Origin: Chloroflexota bacterium
Lineage (GTDB): Bacteria > Chloroflexota > Dehalococcoidia > Lucifugimonadales > UBA3495
Reading direction: 5' to 3'
DNA: 64,000 nucleotides
Assembly (NCBI GenBank): GCA_028873965.1
Contig: JAPPMU010000020.1
Location: forward strand, 64,097 to 128,096
The notes beneath the pieces are model-generated. The model saw nothing but the letters and a program-made list of their open reading frames with translations, made no database searches and was not told the origin of the DNA. Position numbers and translations under genes: made by a program. This document shows positions 25,267 to 33,451 of this stretch, in pieces. Every line of letters starts with the position of its first letter. Position 1 is the stretch's first letter.

Positions 25267-26349
25267 TCATGCGCCGAAGGTCATCAGCTCTTCACAGAAG
25301 CGGGCGGTGTTGAGGAGGTCGGGAACGACGACATACTCGTCGATGGTGTGCATCAGGTTGGTAGACATGCCGACCACGACGCTCTCGATGCCGTGCAGGC
25401 GGAACACGTTGCCGTCGGTGCCGCCGCCGGAGGGGCGGATGTCCGGTTGGAGGCCCATGTCGCGCATCACCCGGGTGACCAACTGAGCGGTTGCTTCGTT
25501 GGGGTCCAGACGGTACATCTGGAACATCATCTCCAGGTTTTCGTTGATTTCAGCCTCGGAGTAGCGCCCGCGAATGGTGTTGACGGCGGCGACGAGTTGC
25601 ATCCGCATGAGCTCCAGGGACTCCATGTTCATGCTGCGAAACTCGCCGGATACGGTGGCCTCGGACGGTACAGCGTTGCGGACGGTGCCGCCGGTAATGG
25701 TCCCGACGTTGAACGTGGTTTCGTGGTCAATGCGGCCCTGGGGTAGCTCAGCGATGATGTCGCTGGCGATACGGATAGCGGACAGGCCCTTCTCGGGTTC
25801 GACGCCGGCGTGGGCGCCGCGACCCTTGACATCGATGTCAAATGCCATGTAAGTGGGACTGCCGCCGGTGATGGAGTTCACCGGGCCGTTGCCGTCGAAG
25901 ACCACGGCCTCGGTGCTGGTTATCATCGAAAAGTCGAGGTTCGACGCTCCCACGAGGCCGATTTCCTCTCCCCGGGTGAACACTACCTGGACGGGCCGCC
26001 GGGGGCGTCCGTCCTCATGCACGGTCTGCAGAGCCTCGAGGATCGCAGCGACGCCGGCCTTGCAATCGCCGCCGAGAATGGTGCTGCCGTCGGAGGTAAT
26101 GCGGTCGCCAACAACCTGGGGCCGGATGCTGCGGCCGGGGTCTACCGTATCCATGTGGGCGGATAGCAGCAGGGGGCTGTCGCCATCCTCGCGGGCGATG
26201 ACGTTGCCGTGTTCGTCGCGGGCGACCTGGAAGCCGAGGTTGGACAGCCGGTCGGAAACGTGAAGCGCGACGTCCCACTCCTCACCGGACGGGCTGTCGA
26301 TGCGGACCAAGTCGCAGAAGTCGTTGATCAATCGTTCCTGGTTAGGCAT
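25267..26349 (-). CDS. M20-family metallopeptidase (PepT-like)
   Basis: A 360-residue di-zinc aminopeptidase/deacylase of the M20/M28/M42 clan. Metal ligands and catalytic residues are visible: SAHMDTVDPG, GGDCKAGVAA, the general base in TRGEEIGLVG, VVFDGNG and the last histidine in NLMHTIDEYV. The lid/dimerisation domain (about 170-280) contains KGRGAHAGVEPEKGLSAI. It resembles tripeptidase T-like M20 proteins more than succinyl-diaminopimelate desuccinylase, although the substrate is not certain. It is divergent from the acetyltransferase gene. Confidence 0.88.
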   Translation of the reverse strand: MPNQERLINDFCDLVRIDSPSGEEWDVALHVSDRLSNLGFQVARDEHGNVIAREDGDSPLLLSAHMDTVDPGRSIRPQVVGDRITSDGSTILGGDCKAGVAAILEALQTVHEDGRPRRPVQVVFTRGEEIGLVGASNLDFSMITSTEAVVFDGNGPVNSITGGSPTYMAFDIDVKGRGAHAGVEPEKGLSAIRIASDIIAELPQGRIDHETTFNVGTITGGTVRNAVPSEATVSGEFRSMNMESLELMRMQLVAAVNTIRGRYSEAEINENLEMMFQMYRLDPNEATAQLVTRVMRDMGLQPDIRPSGGGTDGNVFRLHGIESVVVGMSTNLMHTIDEYVVVPDLLNTARFCEELMTFGA

Positions 26350-26460
26350 GGCGCTCCTCGCTGGTGGGACGGTGTTATTCGTACCTGTTGCGGCTTTGGC
26401 ATTCGACGTTCCGCAGCTCGCGACGGCGAAACCGGGTCGGCGTATACAGTGCAGTTCAGG

Positions 26461-26489
26461 TTGCCTATTATATCGCGGGTAACTAGAAT
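26461..26489 (+). promoter_or_regulatory. Promoter TTGCCT-17-TAGAAT, near-leaderless
   Basis: A -35-like TTGCCT, a 17-nt spacer and a -10 TAGAAT. The -10 ends only 9 nt before the ATG of the acetyltransferase at 26499, so the transcript would carry almost no leader. Confidence 0.45.
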
Positions 26490-26498
26490 TATGAGGCG

Positions 26499-26957
26499 AT
26501 GTCAGGGGAGTTGAACATACGGCAGGCCGGGGTCGACGACGGGGAGATCATCACCAGGTTCAACGCGGCAATGGCGCTGGAATCGGAAGGGATCTCGCTG
26601 GATCGAGTTACGCTGCGGGCGGGAGTTGACGCCGCGCTGGCCGACGATGCCAAGGCTTTCTACCTCCTGGCGGAGGCTGACGGGAACCCGGTGGGCCAGT
26701 TGATGGTCACCACGGAATGGAGCGACTGGCGCAACGGGTGGATCTGGTGGATCCAATCGGTTTACGTCAAGCCGGAAGCGCGGCGACAGGGCGTGTACAC
26801 CGGATTGTACGGAAGGCTGACCGAGATGGCCAATGCGCGGGGCGACATCCGGGGCATGCGGCTGTACGTGATGCGGGAAAACTGGCCGGCGAAACGCACC
26901 TACGAAGCGCTGGGGATGAGTCATTCCCACTACGACCTGTACGAAACGGAGCTCTGA
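26499..26957 (+). CDS. GNAT-family N-acetyltransferase
   Basis: A 152-residue GCN5-related acetyltransferase. The N-terminus ELNIRQAGVDDGEII, the central strand GQLMVTTEWSDWRNG, the acetyl-CoA loop VYVKPEARRQGVYTGLYGRL (Q/RxxG-type RRQGVY) and the last strand LGMSHSHYDLYE match the fold. Substrate unknown. It starts a likely plus-strand run with the TPR and hotdog genes, although a 116-nt gap separates it from the former. Confidence 0.85.
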   Translation: MSGELNIRQAGVDDGEIITRFNAAMALESEGISLDRVTLRAGVDAALADDAKAFYLLAEADGNPVGQLMVTTEWSDWRNGWIWWIQSVYVKPEARRQGVYTGLYGRLTEMANARGDIRGMRLYVMRENWPAKRTYEALGMSHSHYDLYETEL

Positions 26958-27073
26958 GTGACCCCGCAGGTACCGGCGTCTCGGGATTTGCACGGCGGCG
27001 CGGACCGAGCCGGTCAGGACACAGGCTTGCGGCGGATGGAAGGCGAAACGATAACGGCCAACGGGCAGAAAAG

Positions 27074-28126
27074 ATGACCACGGGCGGCGATTTACCGACT
27101 GAATTCCACTACACGGCGCGGGGGCAGCTGGCCCTGAGAGCAGGGCAACTGCACGCCGCGATTGACGATTTCAATCACGCGCTGGAGATCAACGACGAAT
27201 TTGCGCCGGCCTACTACTATCGGGGGCTGGCATACCGCAACGGCGGCGATCTCAACCAGGCGATCGCGGACTACACGCGCGCGATACTCGCCGACCCTGA
27301 ATATCCGGTCCCCTACTACGCAAGGGGCGTGGTCAGACGACACCTGGGGTTCTACGAAGACGCGATCAGCGACTACTCGGCGGCCATCGAACTGGAACCG
27401 GACGACGCCGATTACTACTACGCGCGCGGGGTGGCGCGGATTTCGCTGGGACGCTACGCGGACGCCATCACGGACTTCCTGGCGTGCGCACGGATCAACC
27501 CGGACCACGCCAACGCGCAATACAACCTGGGAATCGCGTACCGGGATTCAGGCGACCGGGAAACGGCTTTGGAATACTACAACCGGGCGATTGAACTGAG
27601 GCCAGGGGAGCCGGATTACCGGTACGCCCGTGGCAACCTCTACAGCGACCGTCGCGAGTACGACGCCGCAATAGCGGACTATGACGCGGCCATCGCGCTG
27701 GTGCCCACCTTCGCCAACGCGCTGTACAACCGGGGGATCGCCAAGCGGAACCGGGGGGAGCCGACCGAGGCGATTGCTGATTTCGACCTGGCGCAACAGT
27801 GCGGCATGGATACGGCGACCCTGCACCACAACCGGGGCGTGGCACGGGCCGACCTGGGAGACCACAACGCGGCCATCGCCGAGTATGAAATTGCCATCGA
27901 AAAGAATGCCGAACTGGCCGGAGTCTGGCTTTCGATGGGGAACTCCAAGGCGGCGTTGGGAGATTTCACGGCGGCCATCGATGCGTTCGGCAAGGCAGTG
28001 GAGTTCAACGACGGCCTCGCGGAAGCATACCGAGGCCGGGGCCTGGCCTACCGCGCGCTCGGCAACGAAGACGCGGCGGCGGCGGACCTTATGGAGTATG
28101 CGCGGCGCACGGGCGGAACCACGTGA
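27074..28126 (+). CDS. TPR-repeat protein
   Basis: About 350 residues made almost completely of tetratricopeptide repeats, around ten units of 34 residues, recognisable by recurring (A/D)DFNHALEINDEFAPAYYYRG, YTRAILADPEYPVPYYARG and YNRAIELRPGEPDYRYARG patterns. No signal peptide or membrane span, so a cytoplasmic scaffold. The track ORF starts at 26717, inside the acetyltransferase gene in another frame; the ATG at 27074 begins the coherent protein. Its stop overlaps the next start (TGATG), so it is coupled to the hotdog-fold gene. The partner it scaffolds is unknown. Confidence 0.85.
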   Translation: MTTGGDLPTEFHYTARGQLALRAGQLHAAIDDFNHALEINDEFAPAYYYRGLAYRNGGDLNQAIADYTRAILADPEYPVPYYARGVVRRHLGFYEDAISDYSAAIELEPDDADYYYARGVARISLGRYADAITDFLACARINPDHANAQYNLGIAYRDSGDRETALEYYNRAIELRPGEPDYRYARGNLYSDRREYDAAIADYDAAIALVPTFANALYNRGIAKRNRGEPTEAIADFDLAQQCGMDTATLHHNRGVARADLGDHNAAIAEYEIAIEKNAELAGVWLSMGNSKAALGDFTAAIDAFGKAVEFNDGLAEAYRGRGLAYRALGNEDAAAADLMEYARRTGGTT

Positions 28127-28956
28127 TGCCCTTCGACTCCTGGCACGGGCTCCGGGCCGGCGATCAGATCGGCAACCTGGAATACGTAGTGGATGAAGGT
28201 GCACTGGCTCAGTACCGGCGGGTGGTGGGCGCTGACGGTTGCTTCCCCAACCTGATGGCGGAAGACTGCCGATCGATGCTGGTTCAACGCGGCGCCGGGG
28301 AACCGCTGACCACGGTGTGGCAACGGCTGGAATTCATGCGGCCGCCGATCACCGGGAGGCGTGTGCAAGTCGGCGGATGGGTGCGCGATGTCGGGGAGAA
28401 GTGCGGTCAGGCATGGATAAGAGCGGCGGCGTTCGCGGTGGACGAAATCGGCACCGAGATCATGCGGTCGGAAGCCGCCTTTGTCATCGGCCGTGAGGCA
28501 GCGCCCCTGGAGCAAAGCGTAGAAACGACAGAGGTTGCGCCGGTAACGGCAAGCCTGGCTCGGGGTCGCGCCGGCGATAGCGCCCACCTGGGAGAACTGC
28601 GGCTGCCAGACGGGGAACAATTGAACGACTTTCGCCGGATGGCCAGCGCAATGGCCGGCATCGACACGACTCTGGATAGCAATAGACTGACGTCGGTCAC
28701 GGCGGGATGGCTGGAAAGTCTGATGAGCACCAATTTCGGCGAGGACTTCCGATGGGGCGGCAGGCTGTCGATTGCCCATCACGCAGCGGTGCCCCCGGGC
28801 ATGGAACTGCGCTGCGATGGCGTGACGCTCGGCCACGACACGGACGTTAACGGGGTGGAGACACGGCGGATAGCAATAGCGGTCAGGGATGCGGCCGGAT
28901 ATCGTGTCGCCACCGCGGAGGCGGTGGTAAAGTCGCCGAGTCCGCTGCGCGCGTGA
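28126..28956 (+). CDS. Double-hotdog MaoC/FAS1-like dehydratase-family protein
   Basis: About 276 residues with two hotdog-like halves. The first resembles the FAS1-like dehydratase N-terminal domain (AGDQIGNLEYVVDEGALAQYRRVVG, then VWQRLEFMRPPITGRRVQVGGWV, the usual core strand pair). The second starts near residue 150 and ends RIAIAVRDAAGYRVATAEAVV. A typical R-specific hydratase D-x5-H motif is not obvious, so acyl-CoA or acyl-thioester binding without hydratase activity is possible. The ATG at 28126 overlaps the TPR stop in TGATG, which is preferred to the GTG at 28123. Confidence 0.7.
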   Translation: MPFDSWHGLRAGDQIGNLEYVVDEGALAQYRRVVGADGCFPNLMAEDCRSMLVQRGAGEPLTTVWQRLEFMRPPITGRRVQVGGWVRDVGEKCGQAWIRAAAFAVDEIGTEIMRSEAAFVIGREAAPLEQSVETTEVAPVTASLARGRAGDSAHLGELRLPDGEQLNDFRRMASAMAGIDTTLDSNRLTSVTAGWLESLMSTNFGEDFRWGGRLSIAHHAAVPPGMELRCDGVTLGHDTDVNGVETRRIAIAVRDAAGYRVATAEAVVKSPSPLRA

Positions 28957-29049
28957 ATCCGGTAGCTGGTCCTGCGGAGCCACAGGCGCAACTTCCACTG
29001 ACGCAAGGCCCATCCAACTCAATGACATCGACAACGCCACGGAGGATTT

Positions 29050-29796
29050 ATGCAGCAACGTGAGGCGCCCAACGTGCCGGTGCCGGAGAACTGGCAGACG
29101 GGCCTGGCGATTGTGGCCCACCCGGACGACCTGGAGTACGGAGGCGCCGCGGCAATCGCCAAGTGGACCGCGCAGGGGAAGCACATCACCTACGTCATGG
29201 TGAGCCGCGGCGAGGCTGGCATCGACGGGATGCACCCGTCGGAGGTGGGGCCGTTGCGGTCGCAAGAAGAGATCAACGCGGCGCGCGTCGTGGGCGTGGA
29301 CACAGTGGAGTTCCTGGACCACACAGACGGGGTGATAGAGTACGGGCTGCCGTTGCGGCGCGACCTGAGCCGGGTTATCCGAAAGCACCGGCCTGACGTG
29401 GTGATCACCATCAACCATCACCTTCAGTTTTTCAGCGGACACGTGAACATGGCGGACCATCGTTGGGTGGGGCTGGCGGTGTTCGACGCGGCCCGGGACG
29501 CGGGTAATCGCTGGATCTTTCCGGAGCTATTGGATGAAGGGCTGGAGCCGTGGAATGAGGTGCGTTTCGTCGCGGTGTTCGGGGCAACGGTGCCGACGCA
29601 CGCGGTGGACGTGTCGGAACACTGGGAGACCGGCCTGGCGTCGCTGCGAGAGCACAAGGTGTACCTGGAGAACCTTGGCGACGTGGGGGATAGTCCCTTC
29701 GAGTTCCTGACGGCGCACGCTCGTGAAGCGGGAGCGGGGTTTGGATGCCGGTACGCCGCGCACGCGGAGCTGGTGTTGATCACGGAGCCGTTTTAA
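29050..29796 (+). CDS. PIG-L family (LmbE-like) deacetylase
   Basis: A 248-residue zinc-dependent N-deacetylase of the LmbE/PIG-L/MshB family. The metal-binding AHPDDLEYGGAA motif is near residue 25, MVSRGEAG follows as usual and the third ligand lies in GHVNMADHRWVGLA. The family removes N-acetyl from GlcNAc-type sugars on inositols, lipids or small thiols. A cysteine-ligase-like gene (cysS fusion) is 21 kb away, so a mycothiol-like pathway cannot be claimed. GGAGG lies about six nt before the ATG. Confidence 0.9.
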   Translation: MQQREAPNVPVPENWQTGLAIVAHPDDLEYGGAAAIAKWTAQGKHITYVMVSRGEAGIDGMHPSEVGPLRSQEEINAARVVGVDTVEFLDHTDGVIEYGLPLRRDLSRVIRKHRPDVVITINHHLQFFSGHVNMADHRWVGLAVFDAARDAGNRWIFPELLDEGLEPWNEVRFVAVFGATVPTHAVDVSEHWETGLASLREHKVYLENLGDVGDSPFEFLTAHAREAGAGFGCRYAAHAELVLITEPF

Positions 29797-29900
29797 GGCC
29801 GTGGTGGTGGGCGCGCGGATTTGCATGGATCGACCGGACGGACGACATTGCCATGCGGCGGTTGGCTACGCGTAGACTGAGATAGTTGATTGCAAGACGC

Positions 29901-29930
29901 CTGGATTCCGGCTTTCGCCGAAATGACGGG
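29901..29930. repeat. Interspersed repeat, family A
   Basis: CTGGATTCCGGCTTTCGCCGAAATGACGGG, one stem mismatch from the copy at 20369. Confidence 0.75.
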
Positions 29931-30005
29931 GTAAAGCCGGCGGTGTACAGGTCTGGCACGGAGTTCGGTGGACCTCACCGAGCGAACACGAGGGGGATAC
30001 AGGAC

Positions 30006-30659
30006 ATGGCGGGATTCAGCGAGCAATTGCGGGCGGACGCGGAACCGATCTGGCGGGAGATATTCCGTCATCCGTTCCTGCGGGAGATCAAGGATGGAAC
30101 GCTGCCCCTGGAAACTTTCCAGTACTACCTGGGGCAGGACTACCACTACCTGGAAGGGTTCGGTCGGGCCGTTGCGATGACGCTGGCCAAGGCTCCGGAC
30201 GCGGACCTGTTGCAGGACCTGGCGCACCGGGTGATGACGCCCGTGGAAAGGCCGCTGCACCACCGGCTGATCGAGGCGGCCGGCCTGACGATGCGGGAGG
30301 TGGAGGGCGCAACCAGGTCGCCGACTAACACCGCTTATGTAAACCATATGCTGGTGACTGCGGAGATGTATGGGCTGGGGCCGACAGCCGCAGCGCTGCT
30401 GCCGTGTCCGTGGACGTATCATCTCCTGAAGGACGAAGTGGGTCAGTCGGAGCACCCGCTGTACGGGCAGTGGACGCGGTTCTACGTCGAGGGGTTCCTG
30501 CAATCCAGCGTGCACGCCTGGACGGGTTTTGTGGACGAGATGGCGGAGCGGGTCGGCGAGCAGGAGCGGGAGGCGATGCGCTACGCTTTCATGGCCAGCA
30601 GCCGGTACGAGTACATGTTCTGGGACGCCGCCTACCGCCGCGAGGAATGGCCGGTGTAG
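30006..30659 (+). CDS. tenA: TenA-family thiaminase II / thiamine salvage protein
   Basis: A 217-residue all-helical TenA protein. FSEQLRADAEPIWREIFRHPFLREI, YYLGQDYHYLEGF, and the catalytic-cysteine region LLPCPWTY are in the standard positions, followed by EGFLQSSVHAWTGFVDEM. TenA hydrolyses aminopyrimidines derived from degraded thiamine so that they can re-enter thiamine synthesis. The ATG at 30006 (GGGGGATACAGGAC upstream) is chosen; the longer ORF start at 29886 lies inside a repeat. No other thiamine gene is adjacent, but two TPP enzymes in the window need the cofactor. Confidence 0.92.
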   Translation: MAGFSEQLRADAEPIWREIFRHPFLREIKDGTLPLETFQYYLGQDYHYLEGFGRAVAMTLAKAPDADLLQDLAHRVMTPVERPLHHRLIEAAGLTMREVEGATRSPTNTAYVNHMLVTAEMYGLGPTAAALLPCPWTYHLLKDEVGQSEHPLYGQWTRFYVEGFLQSSVHAWTGFVDEMAERVGEQEREAMRYAFMASSRYEYMFWDAAYRREEWPV

Positions 30660-30725
30660 TCTGCGCGGGCCGAACCGAGCCAAGACCGGCCGCAGAGAAG
30701 CGATGAACAATCACGGAGGCGTTAC

Positions 30726-31523
30726 ATGCCATACGCAGATGTCAACGGAACGCAGATGTTTTACGAGAGCCACGGCGAGGGACCGGCGCTGGTGTTTGCC
30801 CACGGCCGAGGCGGCAGCCACCTCAGCTGGTGGAGACAGGTTGCAGTGTTCCAGCGAGAATATCGGTGCGTGACCTTCGATCACCGGGGATGGGGACTGA
30901 CGCCGGGCTCCGGCGGGTCACCGGAGCCGGCCACGTTCGTAGCCGATCTCGAAGCGCTCCTCGACCACCTGGGGATCGACCGGGCGACGCTGGTAGCGCA
31001 GTCCATGGGTGGCGTGACCAGCCTGGGGTTCGCGCTGGCGCATCCGGAGCGGGTGACCGGACTGTTGCTGGCGGATACCACGGGAGGGATCGGCGATCCG
31101 TCCGTGCTGTCCCTGTTGGAATACGTGCACCCACCGGAGGACGCGCTGCGCCGGGCGCTGAGCGACGGGTTCATCGAGGGCGAGCCGGAGTTGACGTTCC
31201 TTTTCGGGTCCATAGGGAGGATGAACCCACCCATGCCGCTGAGCATCGTGTCCGACCTGTTCCGCAATCCCACGGGGCCGCAGGCCGGTGACCTGGCGGG
31301 GTTCAGGGTGCCGACGTTATTGGTGGTAGGGGCGGAAGACCAGATCTTCCCGCCGAATGTGATCGAGGCGGCGCACCGGCTGATCCCGGGCAGCCGGCTG
31401 GAGGTGGTCGCCGGAGCGGCGCACTCGACCCACTACGAGCAGGCGGAGGTCTTCAACGGACTACTGGCTGGGTTCCTGGCGGAGACCCGCGCAAGCGCGG
31501 TGGGAGTAGCGGCGGACAACTGA
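30726..31523 (+). CDS. Alpha/beta hydrolase
   Basis: A 265-residue hydrolase with the full triad: nucleophile in VAQSMGGVTS, acid in VVGAEDQIFPP and histidine in AGAAHSTHYEQ. The oxyanion strand reads LVFAHGRGGSHLSWW. It is only distantly like the hydrolase at 6053, so the two are separate family members. GGAGG lies 8 nt before the ATG. The substrate (ester, lactone or epoxide) is unknown. It ends before a strong bidirectional terminator. Confidence 0.88.
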   Translation: MPYADVNGTQMFYESHGEGPALVFAHGRGGSHLSWWRQVAVFQREYRCVTFDHRGWGLTPGSGGSPEPATFVADLEALLDHLGIDRATLVAQSMGGVTSLGFALAHPERVTGLLLADTTGGIGDPSVLSLLEYVHPPEDALRRALSDGFIEGEPELTFLFGSIGRMNPPMPLSIVSDLFRNPTGPQAGDLAGFRVPTLLVVGAEDQIFPPNVIEAAHRLIPGSRLEVVAGAAHSTHYEQAEVFNGLLAGFLAETRASAVGVAADN

Positions 31524-31556
31524 AGGGCCCATCGGAAATCGAGGCAGACAAAGCGT

Positions 31557-31586
31557 CAGGGGCGGACAATCATCCGCCCCTGGACT
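31557..31586. terminator. Bidirectional terminator between convergent genes
   Basis: CAGGGGCGGA-CAATCA-TCCGCCCCTG (10-bp stem), followed on the plus strand by GACTTTTCC. It lies between the hydrolase and the convergent alpha-hydroxy-acid oxidase. Confidence 0.7.
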
Positions 31587-31613
31587 TTTCCGGTCGATTC
31601 GTGATGCAAGCGA

Positions 31614-32735
31614 CTAGAAAGGAAGATGCTCCGCGATGTCGTTCTCGGTGCGGAAGGGACCCCACTCGCGCGGAATGTTGAGCAGACGGTCTTCCAGGTC
31701 GTCAACGCTGTTCTGGCCACAGTAGGCCAACGCGCGGTTGAACTCTTCGCGCAGGAGCTCCAACATGTGGTGGACACCCTCGGCGCCGTTGACGGCGAGA
31801 CCCCAATAGAGGGGACGGCCGACGGCGACGGCGCGGGCCCCCAAGGCCAGGGCCTTCAACACGTCACTGCCCCGGCGCACGCCGGAGTCAACGTACACCT
31901 CAGCCTTGTCTCCGCAGGCGGCAACGATTTCGGGCACCATCTCAATGCTGGCGAAGGTGCTGTCGAGCTGGCGGCCACCGTGGGTGGAGACGAGCACGCC
32001 GTCGACGCCATGTTCGACCGCCATGCGGGCGTCCTCAGCCACGCGCACACCCTTGAGCACCAGCGGCAGATCGGTGAGGCTGCGCAGCCACTCTATCTCC
32101 TGCCACGTCAACGGCGGCGACTGGGGCATTTCCCAGCGCGGCGATTCGTCGGTGCCGCTTACCGCCGCCAGCTGGTCCTGCTGTTCGCGGAAATTGCCCA
32201 GCTCGCCGGGCCGCTCGTAGCGGTTGCGGATGTCGCGTTCCTTGGGGCTGGGCGCCGGGGTATCCACCGTGAGGACGATGGCCCGGAAGCCGGCGGCCTC
32301 GGCACGCTTGACCAGGTTCTCGGTGATGTCGTAGCCGCGGTGGTAGAGCTGGAACCACAGGGGGCCGGTGGCAGCCTCGGCGATCTCCTCCATGCTGCAG
32401 TTGGAAGACGTGCTGCACATCATGAGGGTATTGGACATTCCGGCGCCGCGAGCGGTCGCGCACTCGGCTTCGGGGTGGGCGTTGCCGTGGCCGCCGGTGG
32501 GGGCGATCATAACGGGGAAACTGATGTCCTGTCCGAGGACCGTCGTGGAGACCTTGCGCTCGGTGGTGTCGCGCATGAAACGCGGGCGCAGGGTCAGCGC
32601 CTCGAAGGCGGAGCGATTGCGGGCGGTGGTGATCTCGTCCATCGAACCGGCTTCAATGAACTCCCAGTTGTTGTGGGGCAGCACCTGCTTGGCCCGAGCC
32701 TCATAATCGTAGAGGTTGATGGGGTCCATTCTCAT
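31614..32735 (-). CDS. FMN-dependent alpha-hydroxy-acid oxidase/dehydrogenase
   Basis: A 373-residue TIM-barrel flavoenzyme of the lactate/glycolate/mandelate oxidase family. The substrate arginine and catalytic histidine lie in STHGGRQLDST (usually SNHGGRQLD), the flavin-binding strands in PVMIAPTGGHGNAHPEAE and YVDSGVRRGSDVLKALALGARAVAVGRP. It oxidises a 2-hydroxy acid to the 2-oxo acid, with oxygen, quinone or another carrier as acceptor. GGAG is seven nt before the ATG at 32735. Whether it is an oxidase or a monooxygenase cannot be read from the sequence. Confidence 0.9.
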   Translation of the reverse strand: MRMDPINLYDYEARAKQVLPHNNWEFIEAGSMDEITTARNRSAFEALTLRPRFMRDTTERKVSTTVLGQDISFPVMIAPTGGHGNAHPEAECATARGAGMSNTLMMCSTSSNCSMEEIAEAATGPLWFQLYHRGYDITENLVKRAEAAGFRAIVLTVDTPAPSPKERDIRNRYERPGELGNFREQQDQLAAVSGTDESPRWEMPQSPPLTWQEIEWLRSLTDLPLVLKGVRVAEDARMAVEHGVDGVLVSTHGGRQLDSTFASIEMVPEIVAACGDKAEVYVDSGVRRGSDVLKALALGARAVAVGRPLYWGLAVNGAEGVHHMLELLREEFNRALAYCGQNSVDDLEDRLLNIPREWGPFRTENDIAEHLPF

Positions 32736-32796
32736 GCTGATACTCCGGGGTTGACTGAATTGTGAAGGTCAACTGTTGGGATGCCGCAGGTTAGCA

Positions 32797-33285
32797 TCAC
32801 AGGTTGAGCCTGACAATAGCGTCGGCGACGTCCGGGAGCATCTTGTACTCGTCGGCCTGGGAGTCGAAGGACATGGGATGGGGCAAAGAAACATTGTGAA
32901 CACGGCGGATGCGGCGCACGGCGTGTCCCTGCGAAGACAAGCGACCGGACAGTTGCCGCACGGTCAGATGCATTTCTTCCAGCAATGCCTGGCGAGAAAG
33001 CACGTAACCCGCGCTTTGAGCAACTCTTTGGTAAATTTCCCGGGCATCATCAGCCAGGAAGCCCCAGAAAGCACGGACATGTTCGATAGTCCAGCGACCT
33101 TCAGGAACGGCGGGTGGCGCGTCTGGCTGTGCTTCATCGGACGACTCAGCAGGCGCGGACGCCGCAGATGTCTCAACTGTAGTACCTACAGACGAAGCGA
33201 CGGTAGCATCACCGACGGCAAGTCGCCGGATCGCAACAATCACATCATCGGCATCGCCTTCGAATGTCAGGGCAACCTTTACCAT
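32797..33285 (-). CDS. Hypothetical protein with winged-helix-like C-terminus
   Basis: A 162-residue protein. The N-terminal part is MVKVALTFEGDADDVIVAIRRL; a low-complexity acidic/alanine linker (about 35-65) follows, then about 90 residues that look like a helix-turn-helix/winged-helix domain (WTIEHVRAFWGFLADDAREIYQRV and LLEEMHLTVRQLSGRLSSQG). This layout recurs in Chloroflexota hypothetical proteins as far as I recall, but I do not know a function. A GAGGT lies six nt before the ATG and an extended -10 element precedes it. Confidence 0.72.
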   Translation of the reverse strand: MVKVALTFEGDADDVIVAIRRLAVGDATVASSVGTTVETSAASAPAESSDEAQPDAPPAVPEGRWTIEHVRAFWGFLADDAREIYQRVAQSAGYVLSRQALLEEMHLTVRQLSGRLSSQGHAVRRIRRVHNVSLPHPMSFDSQADEYKMLPDVADAIVRLNL

Positions 33286-33316
33286 TGTTTTACCTCGCGG
33301 TGTCAGTTCCGCAACA

Positions 33317-33325
33317 AGTCTAACA
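33317..33325 (-). promoter_or_regulatory. Extended -10 element (TGTTAGACT)
   Basis: Minus-strand TGT-TAGACT about 32 nt upstream of the start codon at 33285. Confidence 0.5.
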
Positions 33326-33395
33326 CATTATTACGGCGGGTCAACGCACCCTTTAGTAGTTGGACGGATAGACGACTGTACAAGTGTCAAACCAA

Positions 33396-33420
33396 AAGGG
33401 CGGGTGTTGAACCCGCCCTT
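33396..33420 (-). terminator. Terminator hairpin after the 2-oxoacid:ferredoxin oxidoreductase operon
   Basis: AAGGGCGGGT-GTTGA-ACCCGCCCTT, a perfect 10-bp stem 32 nt past the stop of the beta-subunit gene. The tail is TTGGT on the minus strand, so only a weak U-tract. Confidence 0.65.
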
Positions 33421-33451
33421 GAACAACGCTGGTCGGCAAAGCCGAATACGT

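Noticed and set aside
28048-29460. 470-codon minus-strand ORF spanning the hotdog and PIG-L genes
   Set aside because: Shadow frame across two well-supported plus-strand genes.
31626-32765. 379-codon plus-strand ORF opposite the alpha-hydroxy-acid oxidase
   Set aside because: Shadow; G/A/V/H-rich, no domain.
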